From Cyclina sinensis (lineage: Eukaryota > Mollusca > Bivalvia > Venerida > Veneridae), in assembly GCA_012932295.1 (NCBI GenBank), contig JAAONU010000016.1:36735241-36799240 (forward strand): DNA of 64,000 nt. Reading direction: 5' to 3'. The position numbers were made by a program, and so were the translations under genes. This document shows positions 50,901-60,296 of the stretch, in pieces; positions within the stretch are counted from its first letter, which is position 1; each line of letters begins with the position of its first letter. Under the pieces are notes generated by a model. The model searched no databases. It was given only the letters and a program-made list of their open reading frames with translations, and was not told the DNA's origin.

Positions 50901-53900
50901 ACCGTTATTTCATTAGCATGTCATCATAATCTCCCCGAGAGGAAAAGAGGTCAAGAGGGTTTATGAAAGGTCAAGGTCAGGTCAAGTTACTACAGATTTT
51001 AAAACCAATTTTAATATTAAATGCGTACGTCACTTTATTTGTCATATCATGATAATGATGGCAGTTTGAGAGTTTGCATACGAAGATTAAATGCCAGTCA
51101 GGTTAAGGCCGTTGCTATTGATACGAGTAAGGGTTAGTCAGTTAGTAAGGGTCATTTATAAATTTATGTAAAATGTAAATATATTAAGAAAACATACATT
51201 TCAGAGTTATTTTTAAATGGATGACGACAAAGAACCTGCATACTATCAAGTTTGAAAAGTATCCACCGGGCTCTGCAGAGGAACTGTTTAAATCCTTGCA
51301 AAACAAAGAAACAACGTATGCCAAAGTGTTCGCTGTTATTTGTGGGTAAGTCAGCGTTCTAAATGCCAAATATATTACAACACCCACATTCTCCACCCTT
51401 ACTGGTACTATCAAACAGGTCTAAATCCTTTAATCCTGTGTCTGTCTTTGTTTATAATGGGATTACATCCATTTTATGGATACACTAGAATTTTGTAATT
51501 TCAAATTCTTTTAAGTCTGAAAGTCATTGATATACAAGACGACGTACAACTAGAACATAATGTAACTTACTATCCGAAAAATACTCAATATCGTTGCCAA
51601 AGATTTGTATTATTGTGTGTATAACTGACATTTTTATTCTGTATAACCATAATTTGTTCTAAAACTTGATGGTAGGACAAATATTTTTCTTGTTGTAACC
51701 ATAAATCGTACTTACTTAGATATCACCTGCATACTGAACAAAATTTTACGAGGTATTAAAAGAGCGCCTCCAACGGTAAAATGTCGTAGACTTGCTATAA
51801 TCATGCCTTTATGAATTGATGATTGACTGTCTTGAATGAATGAGTCTAATTCATATTGCACGAATTTAAGCCATTGATACGAGTTTTCCAATCGCAGGAA
51901 TGGCGACCATCATATACATGTATTTTGATCCTTTATATAGTCGAATGACGGCAACTAATTCGAGCCTTCCGATCGCACGAATGAGGTTATCAAATATTTT
52001 GAATTTTAATTAAACAAGAATGACGAATACTGATTCGAATTTTCCCATTCCACAAATGAAGACCATTGATTGGGAGCATTCTCATCGCACAAATGATGGT
52101 CATGAATTAAATCGAGCCTTCATATGGCACGTCTGACGGCCATTGAGTCATGTCGCCCTATTGCAAGAACGACAGTCATTGATTCGAGACTTCATATGGT
52201 ACGACTAAAGGCTACTAAGTCCTGTTGCCCTATAGCACGCACGACAGTCATTGATTCGAGACTTCATAAGGCACGACTGACGGCCTTTAAGTCCTGTTGC
52301 CCTATAGCACGCATGACAGTCATTGATTCGAGACTTCATAAGGCACGACTGACGGCCATTAAGTCCTGTTGCCCTATAGCACGCACGACAGTCATTGATT
52401 CGAGACTTCATAAGCACGACTGACGGCCATTAAGTCCTGTTGCCCTATAGCACGCACGACAGTCATTGATTCGAGACTTCATAAGGCACGACTGACGGCC
52501 ATTAAGTCCTGTTGTCTTTATAACTTATCGCACGAACGACAGTCATTGACTCTAGACTTTATTTGGCACAACTGACGACCATTGAGTCCTGTCTCCCAAT
52601 TGCACGGTAGTCATTGATTCGAGACTTCATATGGCACGTCTGACGACCATTGAGTCCTGTCTCCCAATAGCACGGTAGTCATTGATTCGAGACTTCATAT
52701 GGCACGACTGACGGCAATTGAGTCCTGTCTCCCAATAGCACGGTAGTCATTGATTCGAGACTTCATATGGCAAGACTGACGGCCATTGAGTCCTGTCTCC
52801 CAATAGCACGGTAGTCATTGCTTCGAGATTTCTTATGGCACGACTGACGGCCATTGAGTCCCGTCTCCAAATAGCACTAACGGTAGTCATTGCTTCGAGA
52901 TTTCTTATGGCACGACTGACGGCCATTGAGTCCCGTCTCCAAATAGCACTAACGGTAGTCATTGATTCGAAACTTCATATGGCACGACTGACGGCCATTG
53001 AGTCCTGTCGCCCTATTTCACAAACGACAATCATTGATTGTAGACTTCATGTGGCCATTTAGTCCTGTTACCCTATTGCACCAAAGACAGTCATTGATTT
53101 GAGACTTCATATGGCACGACTGACGGCCATTGAGTCCTGTCTCCCTGTCACACGAACGAAAGTAATTGATTCGAGACTGCCTGTTGTATCGAGTATCATT
53201 GTCTCGAGCTTTCGTTTCGCATGAATGGTGACAACAGATTCGAGCTTTTCAAACACATGAACTCTTTTGTAAGAAAATAACCAGTTTCATGTATAGGATT
53301 TAGCTGCATAAATGGCACATAGTAGAGGTTAGGAAAGCTGTTTTTGCATTGAATAAGGGAGTTGCAAATAACAAACGAAGATAGAGACTGTAAATTTTGC
53401 GTGGGCTGGATGATTTGATGATATTGACATTTCGTCATAATTTGTGGATGTTTTTCAAACCAATTTATTAATCGTCAGGTATGCCAACACGGTGAGTAAC
53501 GACAACCAAGATATGAGGCAACAAAATAATCATACATCGGAAAGTGTTTGACTTTATGTCTTTAGGCGCGCTACATCAAATATTCAGTCAATATATGTCA
53601 TTTATGGCATATTAAACATATTTTATATCCAAAATATTATCCATACGAGCTTTTTATTACGACAGTATGTGTGAACTTTTTGAAGATAAGATAGTAAATA
53701 ATAGCAATACATCAACATTTTACCCTTGTTAGGTCCCTAATCGGAATTAATATGTCAGTTAACTTTTCAGAAAAAACTATGAAAAGCAGTTGTAATGGTG
53801 TCAGTGTATATAAGTTAACAAGTGTAATAAAGTTAAATCATGGTGGCCTTGTCCACGATTCTCAGTGCCCTTATGAGAGCCTTTTTATCCAACGTACATT

Positions 53901-56900
53901 ATTAACACAATATACATGTTTTTATTGACCAATATTTCCATAGCTTTGTTATTATATTTGTTACTGTTTTGATTACGTGTTAAAAGTTTATAACTGAATC
54001 TGTGATTTGATCAAATCTGTTGTCGACTTTACTAAATGATCCTAGCCTGCAACTATTTCTTCCTGTACTAGGTACGCCGGCTTGTACTGTGTCGTACTGA
54101 CGGGCTATGCCAAGGGAAAGGATTTTAAACCCGGAGATTCGTTCAAGGGAGAGTCGAACCACAGCTGGAATGCCGTTTACATTGATGATAACTGGCACCT
54201 TGTCGACTCCAAGTGGGCAGCCATGGCGCGGAACAACAACAACACCAGCGTAAGTAAGCCCAACAACCAATGGGCCCAAGCCTTTCAGAGGGCTGCTACA
54301 ATGTACAAAATAACTTAGCTAATTTTCCTGCAAGGTATTCAAAGAACGCCTTTTTGACTAAGACTCGGTTGTATGGGAAACCGGTTAGGCGACAAACAAG
54401 CTCGAATTGATTGGTAGCCAAGAGTTTTTAAGATTTGTTTTGCACTTACAGAATACAGATTCGCTTCATAATCGTTGCCGATAGATAGTGGTTTTGTTCT
54501 ACTATAGCTGATATACATGTAGTCTGCTTTGACATTGAGATATGAAATTGTTTACATTGACTATTTAATTATCTAGTTATAAAAGTATTTTTAATTAGTG
54601 GGCAGTGGGTAGAGAAATATAACTTGGGGATTCAGTTTCTACACGTTCCACCTGAAGCGTACGGTTTAAACCCATCATTTTCCGTTTTCTTTGTTCACTA
54701 ATATAAAATGTTTGTAAAGCATTGTTGTTCAGCAAGAAAACAGTTTAATTTACTCTTGAGTTGTTTGCCAACAACTTCGTTTGGAATCTGTAACTTTCTG
54801 GAGGCTATATAAAATAAATACTTTAGTAATATTTCTCCTTCGTTATTGTATAAGCAAGACGGTACTCTCTTTACACTAGCAAAGTGGATAATGTAATTTA
54901 ATTATCTCATTAGCTGAGTAGATGCTTGCAAGAGGAAGCAATCGGTCTTGTCATTTCCCGGCTGCATTTCTGCGCAGTCTAATCAGATATTGTCACTGTT
55001 TGCAAGGTGCTGCTCCGAAACTTACCGTTGCTCCCGTTTTTGGATGATAGTAATTCAACCGATAGAGAATGACGTCATAATCGACCTTGACATTCTGGAA
55101 GTGGTTAAAACCAAATTTCAAGAGTAGTCAGAACTAACCATTCTCTCTGCAATAAAACGATTGGGTTATTGACCCAATCTTTAACTTCTGAAAGCCGTTA
55201 GAACCATAAGCTCACTTTACACCATTTCAAAAGACATTATTGTATGACATTTGCAAAGCTTTGAACATATATTCCAGATTTCTACGTGGTGTTTTGCCAA
55301 GAAACAAAAAAAGTTAATTACCCGGTACCTGATCATGTCGTTAATGAAACAACCTGCTGAAAAGCCATTTTTCCTCACCTCACTATTTCTACGTGCCTCT
55401 CTTATACCACTTTTTTCTCCTTTTCTCTATTTTTTGAAGATGCCATCTTGATGATTAATGCAGGCAAAACGTGTATAAAAACACAGAGAAGATATTCGCG
55501 TCATTTCTTACAGTCTATGCATATGCTTGTTGCTTGTTCAAGCGATTATTGGGAAGCTTTATTTGCTGTCTGATGTTTAAGCCAAATTCCTTCATGTGCT
55601 TTATTCCCTTGCTTACATCAATACGAATTTTTCGGTACAACAATAGAATTCATAACATATTTAATAGCTTGCTTAAACGGATTGCTAACAACAAATGAAT
55701 GATGCAGTCAGGAAAATAAAAGACATAATGTATGACCTACTAAAATGAAGTACGACCCAGAAGTTAAATTGAAGGTATAAGCTTTTCTTGGCTTGCATTT
55801 GCTTTCGGAGGCATTCCTTATTCAATTCAAAGGTACGAACCACTTTTGCATACATCTGCAGATTGGCAAATGCCTATCAATTGTACACTTTTTGTCTGGC
55901 AAGGTCAAGGTGAAGCCAGACTGATCGCTTTGCTGACGCAACAGTAACAAGACTCGTCAGAATTTCAGTTGAATTAACTGATTGACAATTTGTAGCTTAA
56001 AATTTGTTGTAAAACGGCGCGAAACTTAAAGCAAACAGAAAATCTATTGTGATCGCTTTATCTATGTAACGTAAACAATGCTCATAACAAATTTACTCGA
56101 AGAAAAAAGTTACCGAAAAAAACAAAAGAGAAAACAGACACTTCCCATTAGATTGTACAATATGATAACAGACTATCTGTTGTTCTAGAAACATTTCTCT
56201 CTTGTAAGATCGACAGTTTGACAGCTGTTAGACTGAGAAAGAACAGAAGGAAAATCATAAATTAACTTAGTAAAGTGGATTTCTAATAAAACTGCAGTGA
56301 AAATTATTGCTTTTAAACCTTCAGGTGTGGCAGAGAAGTTTAAGATAAGAGGTTACAAATTTACAAAAATTTCATTTTGTTTTAATCGCATCGTAATTGA
56401 TGGCTTTAAAGTTTAATTGAAATTTATAGAGCTTTGTATAAGTTGCTCTGTTACATTCATGAATGAATAATAACTTTCAAAGATAGAGTAAGATATGGCC
56501 TGTAAAATAGATAAAGTGTGTAAATATTTGCCTGCCACAAAGACTGTTTCAATAATGACGACACATTCTGACGTTTACAAAAAAATATATCTGTCTTTAT
56601 TTAGCTGTAAATAGGTTTGACTTGATTTTCGAGAGAGGTTGTTCTATAGCATAGTAAATTCATAACAATCTTGGATCTTTTACAAGAAAGAATTAGATTA
56701 AATTGTGCAATCAGATTTGCAAATACTTAGAGGTTTTCAGATATATATCATAACTTAAGGCTGTTATTGTCAAGTGCTATAAAAGTAAAACAAACGAAAA
56801 ACAAGGGAAAAACGAGTAGAAAAAAGGTATATTTTTTCTAAAGGAATGAAATTACTGAACTAATTAAAAATCTTGATATAAAGGTATTACTAGACCCATG

Positions 56901-59533
56901 TGTTTTACTGTTTCCGAAATCGACAACAATTACGATTTGCTTCAGTAATACTATGCTTTTTTGAACTATATACGTCAATGTTATTTTAATAACGTCGAAA
57001 ACTAAAATTTCCCCCTTCTTTTCAGGTTAATGTAGAGGACGATTTCTACTTCCTAACTGATCCAGAGCACTTCATCTACAGTCACTGGCCCCATCAAATC
57101 GAGTGGCAGTTTCTTCAACGCAAAATCTCACTCAGCGAGTTCGAGGAACTACCTTTTGTCAAACCTTATTACTTCAAGACAAACATTACCCTTGGATGGA
57201 CAGAACAACCTGTTATTCACTCACACCACGGTGTTATCACGTGGACATTGAAAAATGCAAAACCGCTCAAATTCGGATATAAAGTATTTCTGGCTGATAA
57301 TGGCAATGGAAAATACAAAGGTCCCGACTTAAAAACGTGCATGTTTCAAGAAAGTAAAGTTGATGAAACGAAGTTCGTATTTAGGTCCCCAAAGTCTGGA
57401 ACGTATATATGCAAATTCTACGCTAAGAGCCTAGAACCAGAAGACGTGAATAAGCACCTAACAGAAATTGTTGAGTACCGTATAGAAGTGAAGGAACCAG
57501 CTCCGGATGCTGCGCCATTACCGCAATGTACGCACACAGTTTGGGGTCCTGGAATCAAGTCTAGAAAGGTCAGTTGGTTTCCTTTATTCTTTATAGAATG
57601 AAGCATTTGTGCAGAAGATTAAGAACTATCTTTACAAATGTAGTCTGATACGCTAGTCAAGGTATCCTTCCCGCATCAGTTTATTGATCTATAACTTGTG
57701 ATTGGCAACAGCGTTCCCGTCGTTTAGGGAACATTATAAACGTCCAAATGAAAATGAGTTCCCGAACGTCTCGTAAATGAGACTATCTGATACGCCAGCT
57801 ATCGCTATCAACATGTTAAAGTAATCCAAAAAATCCGACTTGTTCCTCTTTTTCATTGCAAACCAATGTCTTTAGAAATGAAGATAACATTCGTCATAAT
57901 TGAGAATCATTTAAGGCATACAAATGAGACGGCAGTTTTTATGCCAGTTTCACATTGTACTTTATAGTATTCTTTATTCGCAGACAGTGACGTCCCTTTG
58001 GGAATAAACGCTAATATGTCGTAACTCCTTAGCCTACATATGTCCTGTATAAAGCAGCAGTCTTGATTGAAAGACGCGTCAAATCTTTTAACAGTCTGTA
58101 GTTCTGAATCTATCTGCACACCGAGCCAGTTTGTTTTAAAGATGGTATAGGTTACAGCTTGGGCTACTTACCCCGATGTCACATGTTCGAATGACGTCGA
58201 CACTCCGACAGTCTTGTTTTGGATTCGAGAACAGTTCTTAAGTCTAGGTAGCACTTAATCTGGTGTTGCTAATATACACCAAGATGAGAATTTATTGTTG
58301 TTTTAAAACAAAGCTGCTTATTATATACTGCTACCCAGCCTAAAATACTGGAAAAGGCTGACTTTAAGTGGAAGTAAAAAGAGACTTGCCTTCGTTATTC
58401 TGTGACTTATATTGGGGTTCCCAGTAATAATAATATCTTGAGTAAGACTTGTATGGAACTTGGAACAGGTGTTTCTACTGTTATAATCTTATCCCCCCAA
58501 AAAAGAGACTAGCTCTGTGCTTTGAAAAAAAAACAGATTGCAAATGCATTTGTATTTTTTTTCTTGAAGTGCATGATGTTTCTGCACGTGTTTTCTTATC
58601 ATCGTAAATCAACAACAATAAAAAGAACATCTGTTTTGATTTTCAGATCCATTTATACGTTCGTCTTTGTTTTGAGTCTAATTTCTGTCAAAATTAATTA
58701 TTACGAATATGTGATAACAGTTTCAATGATTATAATAATTTATCATAAAGACACCTTTTCGTTAAAAGTCCTTCATAGGGGAGACAGTCCGAGTGCATGA
58801 CGTAGATAGGGTTGTTAATAATCTCCCTTTTTCTGTGAATTTATGGTTCTTTTTTTTTTCAAGAAATCACAAAATGCATTTTTACTAAATTATATTTGGC
58901 GTTTTTGTTTTGCGATATAGTTAGGGCTAGAGGCTGACTTCAAGTCCGGAGTAGTGACTTCCCATGAGCCTCATGTCGACCTCAAGTTCCAGAAGACACG
59001 CCCACTACAGGTGCTGTGCAAACTGAGAAGAAGGGAGGTTGATGACGCCATACTTGATAGGTGTATTAAAGTCACCAACCTTGACAAGGTATGGTACATC
59101 AGTTCTTTAAGTTTTCCATGAAGGGGTCCGTCAGTTTTAAGATACCCATATTATAAGTCAAAATACAAATATCTCACCAGTTTCCAATTACAAAAGACAT
59201 CTACTATAATTGTGTTGAAATATCTTATGTTTATTTGACCATTTACTGATTTTAGACTGTTTAAAAGATCGCCATAATACGCTTTCTAATTGGGCATTAA
59301 TGATAATTGTTTTCTTTTTTCAGATAACGGTCAGTTTACAATTACCAGAACCCGGGGAATACGGCGTAGATATTCTCGTAAACCAGCCAAAAAAGAAGCG
59401 TTCCTTTTGCCATGCATGCCAATATCTCGTTCTGTATCTCGCGGACGACGAGAAGTCCTCGTTTGTTAGCGAGATTACAAAAGGTCAAGTCCTGGATGAT
59501 GTAGATGGTGAAGTGTTTGAAGAAGAAAAAGAG
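38846..59533 (+). CDS. KY: KY-family (transglutaminase-like) protein, module 1, seven exons
   Basis: Exons 38846-38989, 41483-41571, 51205-51345, 54072-54249, 57026-57568, 58921-59088 and 59324-59533 join in frame into 491 residues. Residues ~49-180 form a transglutaminase-like fold: CNHASFKDLLWHLVYS, then ARVIFKWMT, then CGYAGLYCVVLTGYAKG (124-140), SNHSWNAVYI with His155 and HLVDSKW with Asp170. Residues 185-365 hold the KY-specific region (FYFLTDPEHFIYSHWP) and beta-rich repeats typical of KY and hillarin proteins, which act at the muscle Z-disc or cytoskeleton. The expected catalytic motif C-x-G-Y-A reads ETTYA (113-117), so peptidase or cross-linking activity is doubtful. The start ATG has A at -3 and G at +4 and follows a tiny upstream frame (38810-38818). 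The last exon could either splice on to 62704 or read through to a stop at 59543-59545. Family assignment is firm; function is inferred. Confidence 0.85.
41483..41571 (+). CDS. KY: KY-like exon 2
   Basis: 89 nt, phase 0 in and 2 out, acceptor TTTTTTTTTCAG. It encodes VASCNHASFKDLLWHLVYS and DLDKA. The same size and phase as exon 9 (63234-63322). Confidence 0.85.
42870..45884 (-). mobile_element. Non-LTR retrotransposon (LINE), 5'-truncated, in KY-like intron 2
   Basis: An uninterrupted 927-codon minus-strand frame (43125-45908) encodes, in order: the end of an APE-type endonuclease (GSSVVDYLI and SDHCP, residues 25-57), a linker, and a reverse transcriptase with motif A FIDYERCFD (~431-439), motif B GLKQGEPLSP (~495-504), motif C FADD (538-541) and thumb YLGVKL. 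A C-terminal Cys/His knuckle C-x2-C..H-x4-C lies at about 857-875. The first ~10 codons look like flanking DNA, so the insertion is truncated inside the endonuclease. The 3' tail is a short TTGAC-type microsatellite (complement of GTCAAGTCAAGTCAA at 42871-42890). The clade is not certain; the FADD box and C-terminal knuckle are seen in several LINE clades. The open frame suggests a fairly recent insertion. Its orientation is opposite to the host gene. Confidence 0.92.
43125..45908 (-). CDS. LINE reverse transcriptase ORF (5'-truncated)
   Basis: 927 codons with no stop. RNA-dependent DNA polymerase for target-primed reverse transcription. Catalytic Asp residues of motifs A and C (FIDYERCFD, FADD) are present. 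The endonuclease catalytic N-terminal part is missing, so the copy cannot mobilise on its own in the usual way. The apparent start ATG at 45906-45908 is probably fortuitous, because homology begins about ten codons later. Confidence 0.88.
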   Translation of the reverse strand: MWIVVLIVQSGSCTCFSINRSTAGSSVVDYLITNVNNFYLLKDFEILDINEYSDHCPLKYSFKTQKDNAYDMHKLPHSIDKIIYDSDKRDILNTMLLEQESYLDNVVSSLDSGETSVDECIASFSELLVNIANTNYSKTIYMTKNEKNENKKQKNVPWFNEECKKAKADFYKNKRKFNTDKTDENKLQMMISRNEYSKIKKKARLEHERIERKKLNEMSKKRPRNFWKYINKVKRAKNSQNTISNNNLTAEDFSQYFSNLTNYVMYDSFDHNDISNISIEQLDKPFDCEEIKKTISSLSRNKSSGIDNIPPDIFIDSKDFIAPYLVRIFNRIYESGTYPVQWTKGVIVPIYKKGNCNDPKNYRGITLMNSMGKIFSLCLRNRLNTWCEENNKLDDSQYGFRDKRSTIDCVFILHSIIQKMLLRKRKLFCAFIDYERCFDTILKDALWVKLVDMGISCKFLTILKSLYGNVSSCVRWINPTTGFQEMSNFFDIAIGLKQGEPLSPLLFILFANDVSNSLDFNNLTESDLNELSFYLLLFADDMVVFTSDKHSLQRQLDNIHAYSVRWGLKINVNKTKVCVFEKRKQNHNFTWYINNEMLEEVDTFCYLGVKLVKSGNLRFAVKALSEQALRATNNLFSLFKRINVTLKTKLLLFDKMISPILLYGSELWGIYGYKDIDNIHNYFCRRILGVRKQTPIAAIMGELGRYPLSAIATERSFKYWIRIKKFLCSDTINNVYLEQCEQVQLYNNIWAGRIKQSLDILGLSNIWTSFDNNVQYFPQIRRRLRDQYIQKWLASISSTNKLSYYSKFKTSFEYESYLDNIESDLLRIQLTRFRVSSHTLAIETGRYDNTPRENRYCIFCNQRRIETEFHFLLMCPKYKDLRKRLLQINTAWPTINKFNNIMSAKSKKLQLCLAKFIKVAMETRNAL
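45909..48596. other. Intron 2 sequence with one SINE head
   Basis: No exon is supported between the LINE and the pearl-like element. The only recognisable item is a tRNA-like SINE head at 47340-47410. Open frames at 47349-47660 (minus) and 47555-47821 (plus) overlap each other and show no domain. Confidence 0.45.
47340..47410 (+). mobile_element. tRNA-Arg(TCG)-like SINE head
   Basis: A box TTTAGTGGTTAGAG, anticodon loop area CTTCGAT (TCG) and B box AGTTCGAATGCC. The acceptor ends do not pair fully. It is followed by about 150 bases without a defined tail. Confidence 0.55.
48880..49510 (+). repeat. 165-bp core repeat array of the pearl-like element
   Basis: Four units with the order AATCTTCTTGTCAGAAACC, GAGCTTAGATATTTGGTAT, GTCTAGTGGACCTCTACCAAG, CCCTGGGGTCAAA and TTTTACATAGG..TATATAGGAAAAAC. 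Confidence 0.9.
49515..50800 (+). repeat. 145-bp array of the pearl-like element
   Basis: Nine units with the order AACATTTTCAGTCCAAAT, GAAATTTGTCAGAAAGGTTG, ATGATTTCTAGCTCA, GAATATGGGTCATCTG, CAAAAACTAGGTCACAGAGC and ACCTTGTTAACACTCTAGAG. Confidence 0.9.
51205..51345 (+). CDS. KY: KY-like exon 3
   Basis: 141 nt, phase 2 in and 2 out. It encodes VIFKWMTTKNLHTIKFEKY through KETTYAKVFAVIC. This exon should carry the catalytic cysteine (C-x-G-Y-A in active members) but has Glu113 at that position. The same length as exon 10. Confidence 0.82.
51346..54071 (+). other. KY-like intron 3
   Basis: 2.7 kb with GT..AG borders (GTAAGT; TACTAG). Its middle is filled by the 72-bp minisatellite, and no additional exon is seen. 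Confidence 0.6.
51835..53240 (+). repeat. 72-bp minisatellite in KY-like intron 3
   Basis: The unit is GTCATTGATTCGAGACTTCA + TATGGCACGACTGACGGCC + ATTGAGTCCTGTCTCCC + AATAGCACGAACGACA, 72 bp with 66-68-bp variants lacking part of the last block. About 15 clear units lie at 52120-53170, with decayed units on both sides. The period is 24 codons, which keeps frames open on both strands (for example 52124-52423 and 52747-52962). These are not genes. Confidence 0.92.
54072..54249 (+). CDS. KY: KY-like exon 4
   Basis: 178 nt. It encodes YAGLYCVVLTGYAKG, SNHSWNAVYIDDNWHLVDSKW and an Asn-rich end, before a GTAAGT donor. The transglutaminase-like His and Asp are both present. Confidence 0.9.
54250..57025 (+). 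other. KY-like intron 4
   Basis: 2.8 kb bounded by GTAAGT and CTTTTCAG. It is AT-rich with no repeat array. Around 54600-54670 there is a very weak tRNA-like pair of boxes (AGTGGGTAGAG.. ACGGTTTAAACCC), not called as a feature. Confidence 0.6.
57026..57568 (+). CDS. KY: KY-like exon 5
   Basis: 543 nt, phase 0 at both ends, 181 codons. It contains the family-defining FYFLTDPEHFIYSHWP followed by WQFLQRKISLSEFEELP, then a beta-rich region (GVITWTLKNAKPLKFGYKV, FRSPKSGTYICKFYAKSL) and a Pro-rich linker (KEPAPDAAPLPQC). The donor is GTCAGT. Confidence 0.9.
57569..58920 (+). other. KY-like intron 5
   Basis: 1.35 kb, GTCAGT..ATATAG. No exon or clear repeat. A marginal tRNA-like pair of boxes at about 58145-58200 (GGTATAGGTTACAGC, GTTCGAATGAC) may be a SINE relic. 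Confidence 0.55.
58921..59088 (+). CDS. KY: KY-like exon 6
   Basis: 168 nt, phase 0. It encodes LGLEADFKSGVVTSHEPHVD and LQVLCKLRRREVDDAILDRC, then a donor GTATGG. The segment resembles the immunoglobulin-like/beta repeats following the transglutaminase-like domain in KY proteins. Confidence 0.85.
59324..59533 (+). CDS. KY: KY-like exon 7
   Basis: 210 nt, phase 0. It encodes ITVSLQLPEPGEYGVDILVN, a basic KKKR stretch, CHACQYLVLYLADDE and an acidic end (EVFEEEKE). The donor GAG|GTATTT is weak. If it is not used, the frame stops after four more codons (E-E-K-E then VFF, stop at 59543-59545). Confidence 0.8.
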
Positions 59534-59707
59534 GTATTTTTTTAAATGTGGTATGATAAAAGGCTTTTAAATGAGGACTGCAGGAGAATAGGTTATTTCA
59601 CCTTTAGTTAATCTCTCTGCAATTACCACTTAGTCACAAGTTTGAGAGTGGGAAAACCCGTAGTTACTGTTGCCTACAGCTGCATCAACTGCAGAACCCT
59701 AATTACA

Positions 59708-59853
59708 TAGAGGATATTTGTTTTTTACCCGTCTGAGATCGAAAATTTATTTCACCAGTGAGCAGCAGATTAAATATTTTTAAAATATAAAAATCTGCTG
59801 CTCTCGAGTGAAATAAATTTTCGATCTCGTAGAGAAAAAAATGAATATTCTAT
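59708..59853. mobile_element. Fold-back (palindromic) element C
   Basis: It starts AGAGGATATTTG as in elements A and B. The arms are GAGATCGAAAATTTATTTCA / TGAAATAAATTTTCGATCTC and AGCAGCAGATT / AATCTGCTGCT around an AT-rich centre. The inner stem differs entirely from A and B, and the GAGTGGC core is absent. Confidence 0.7.
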
Positions 59854-60296
59854 TTATTTCATACTTTCCTGAGCCTTTATACTACTGTCTGCACGTGCAA
59901 GAAGTTATTAAACAAAAGTTTTTCTAGATTACTTAAGTGAAGTGACGATTTTGTGATTCATTTAATCACAGGAATCAGAAGTTTTATCATTGTAAATAAG
60001 TTGGAGGATCTCGTAGATAATCATGCATATGTAAAAAAAAGCAGGAATGCAACGCTGTTTTCGGGCACCTTCCGAAAACACTGTTGCACGGAAAACGGTC
60101 CAGGTGGTAAGAATGTCTGTACTCAATAAATGCATCAAAATCCAGTGCATTTCTTGTCATGTAATACTCTTCCTGGCGATCGTTATAGGTATTGGGAACG
60201 GGCATGACGTCAAACATCTTCTCAGATAATACAGATCCATGCCAAAAGAAAAAGTTGTACAACTTTATTTAACACAAAAAACCTGAAAACACGGTA

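Noticed and set aside
52124..52962. Arg-rich repeated open frames
   Set aside because: Translations of the 72-bp intronic minisatellite.
54600..54680. Weak tRNA-like A/B boxes in KY-like intron 4
   Set aside because: The boxes are degenerate, no stems form, and similarity is too low to call a SINE.
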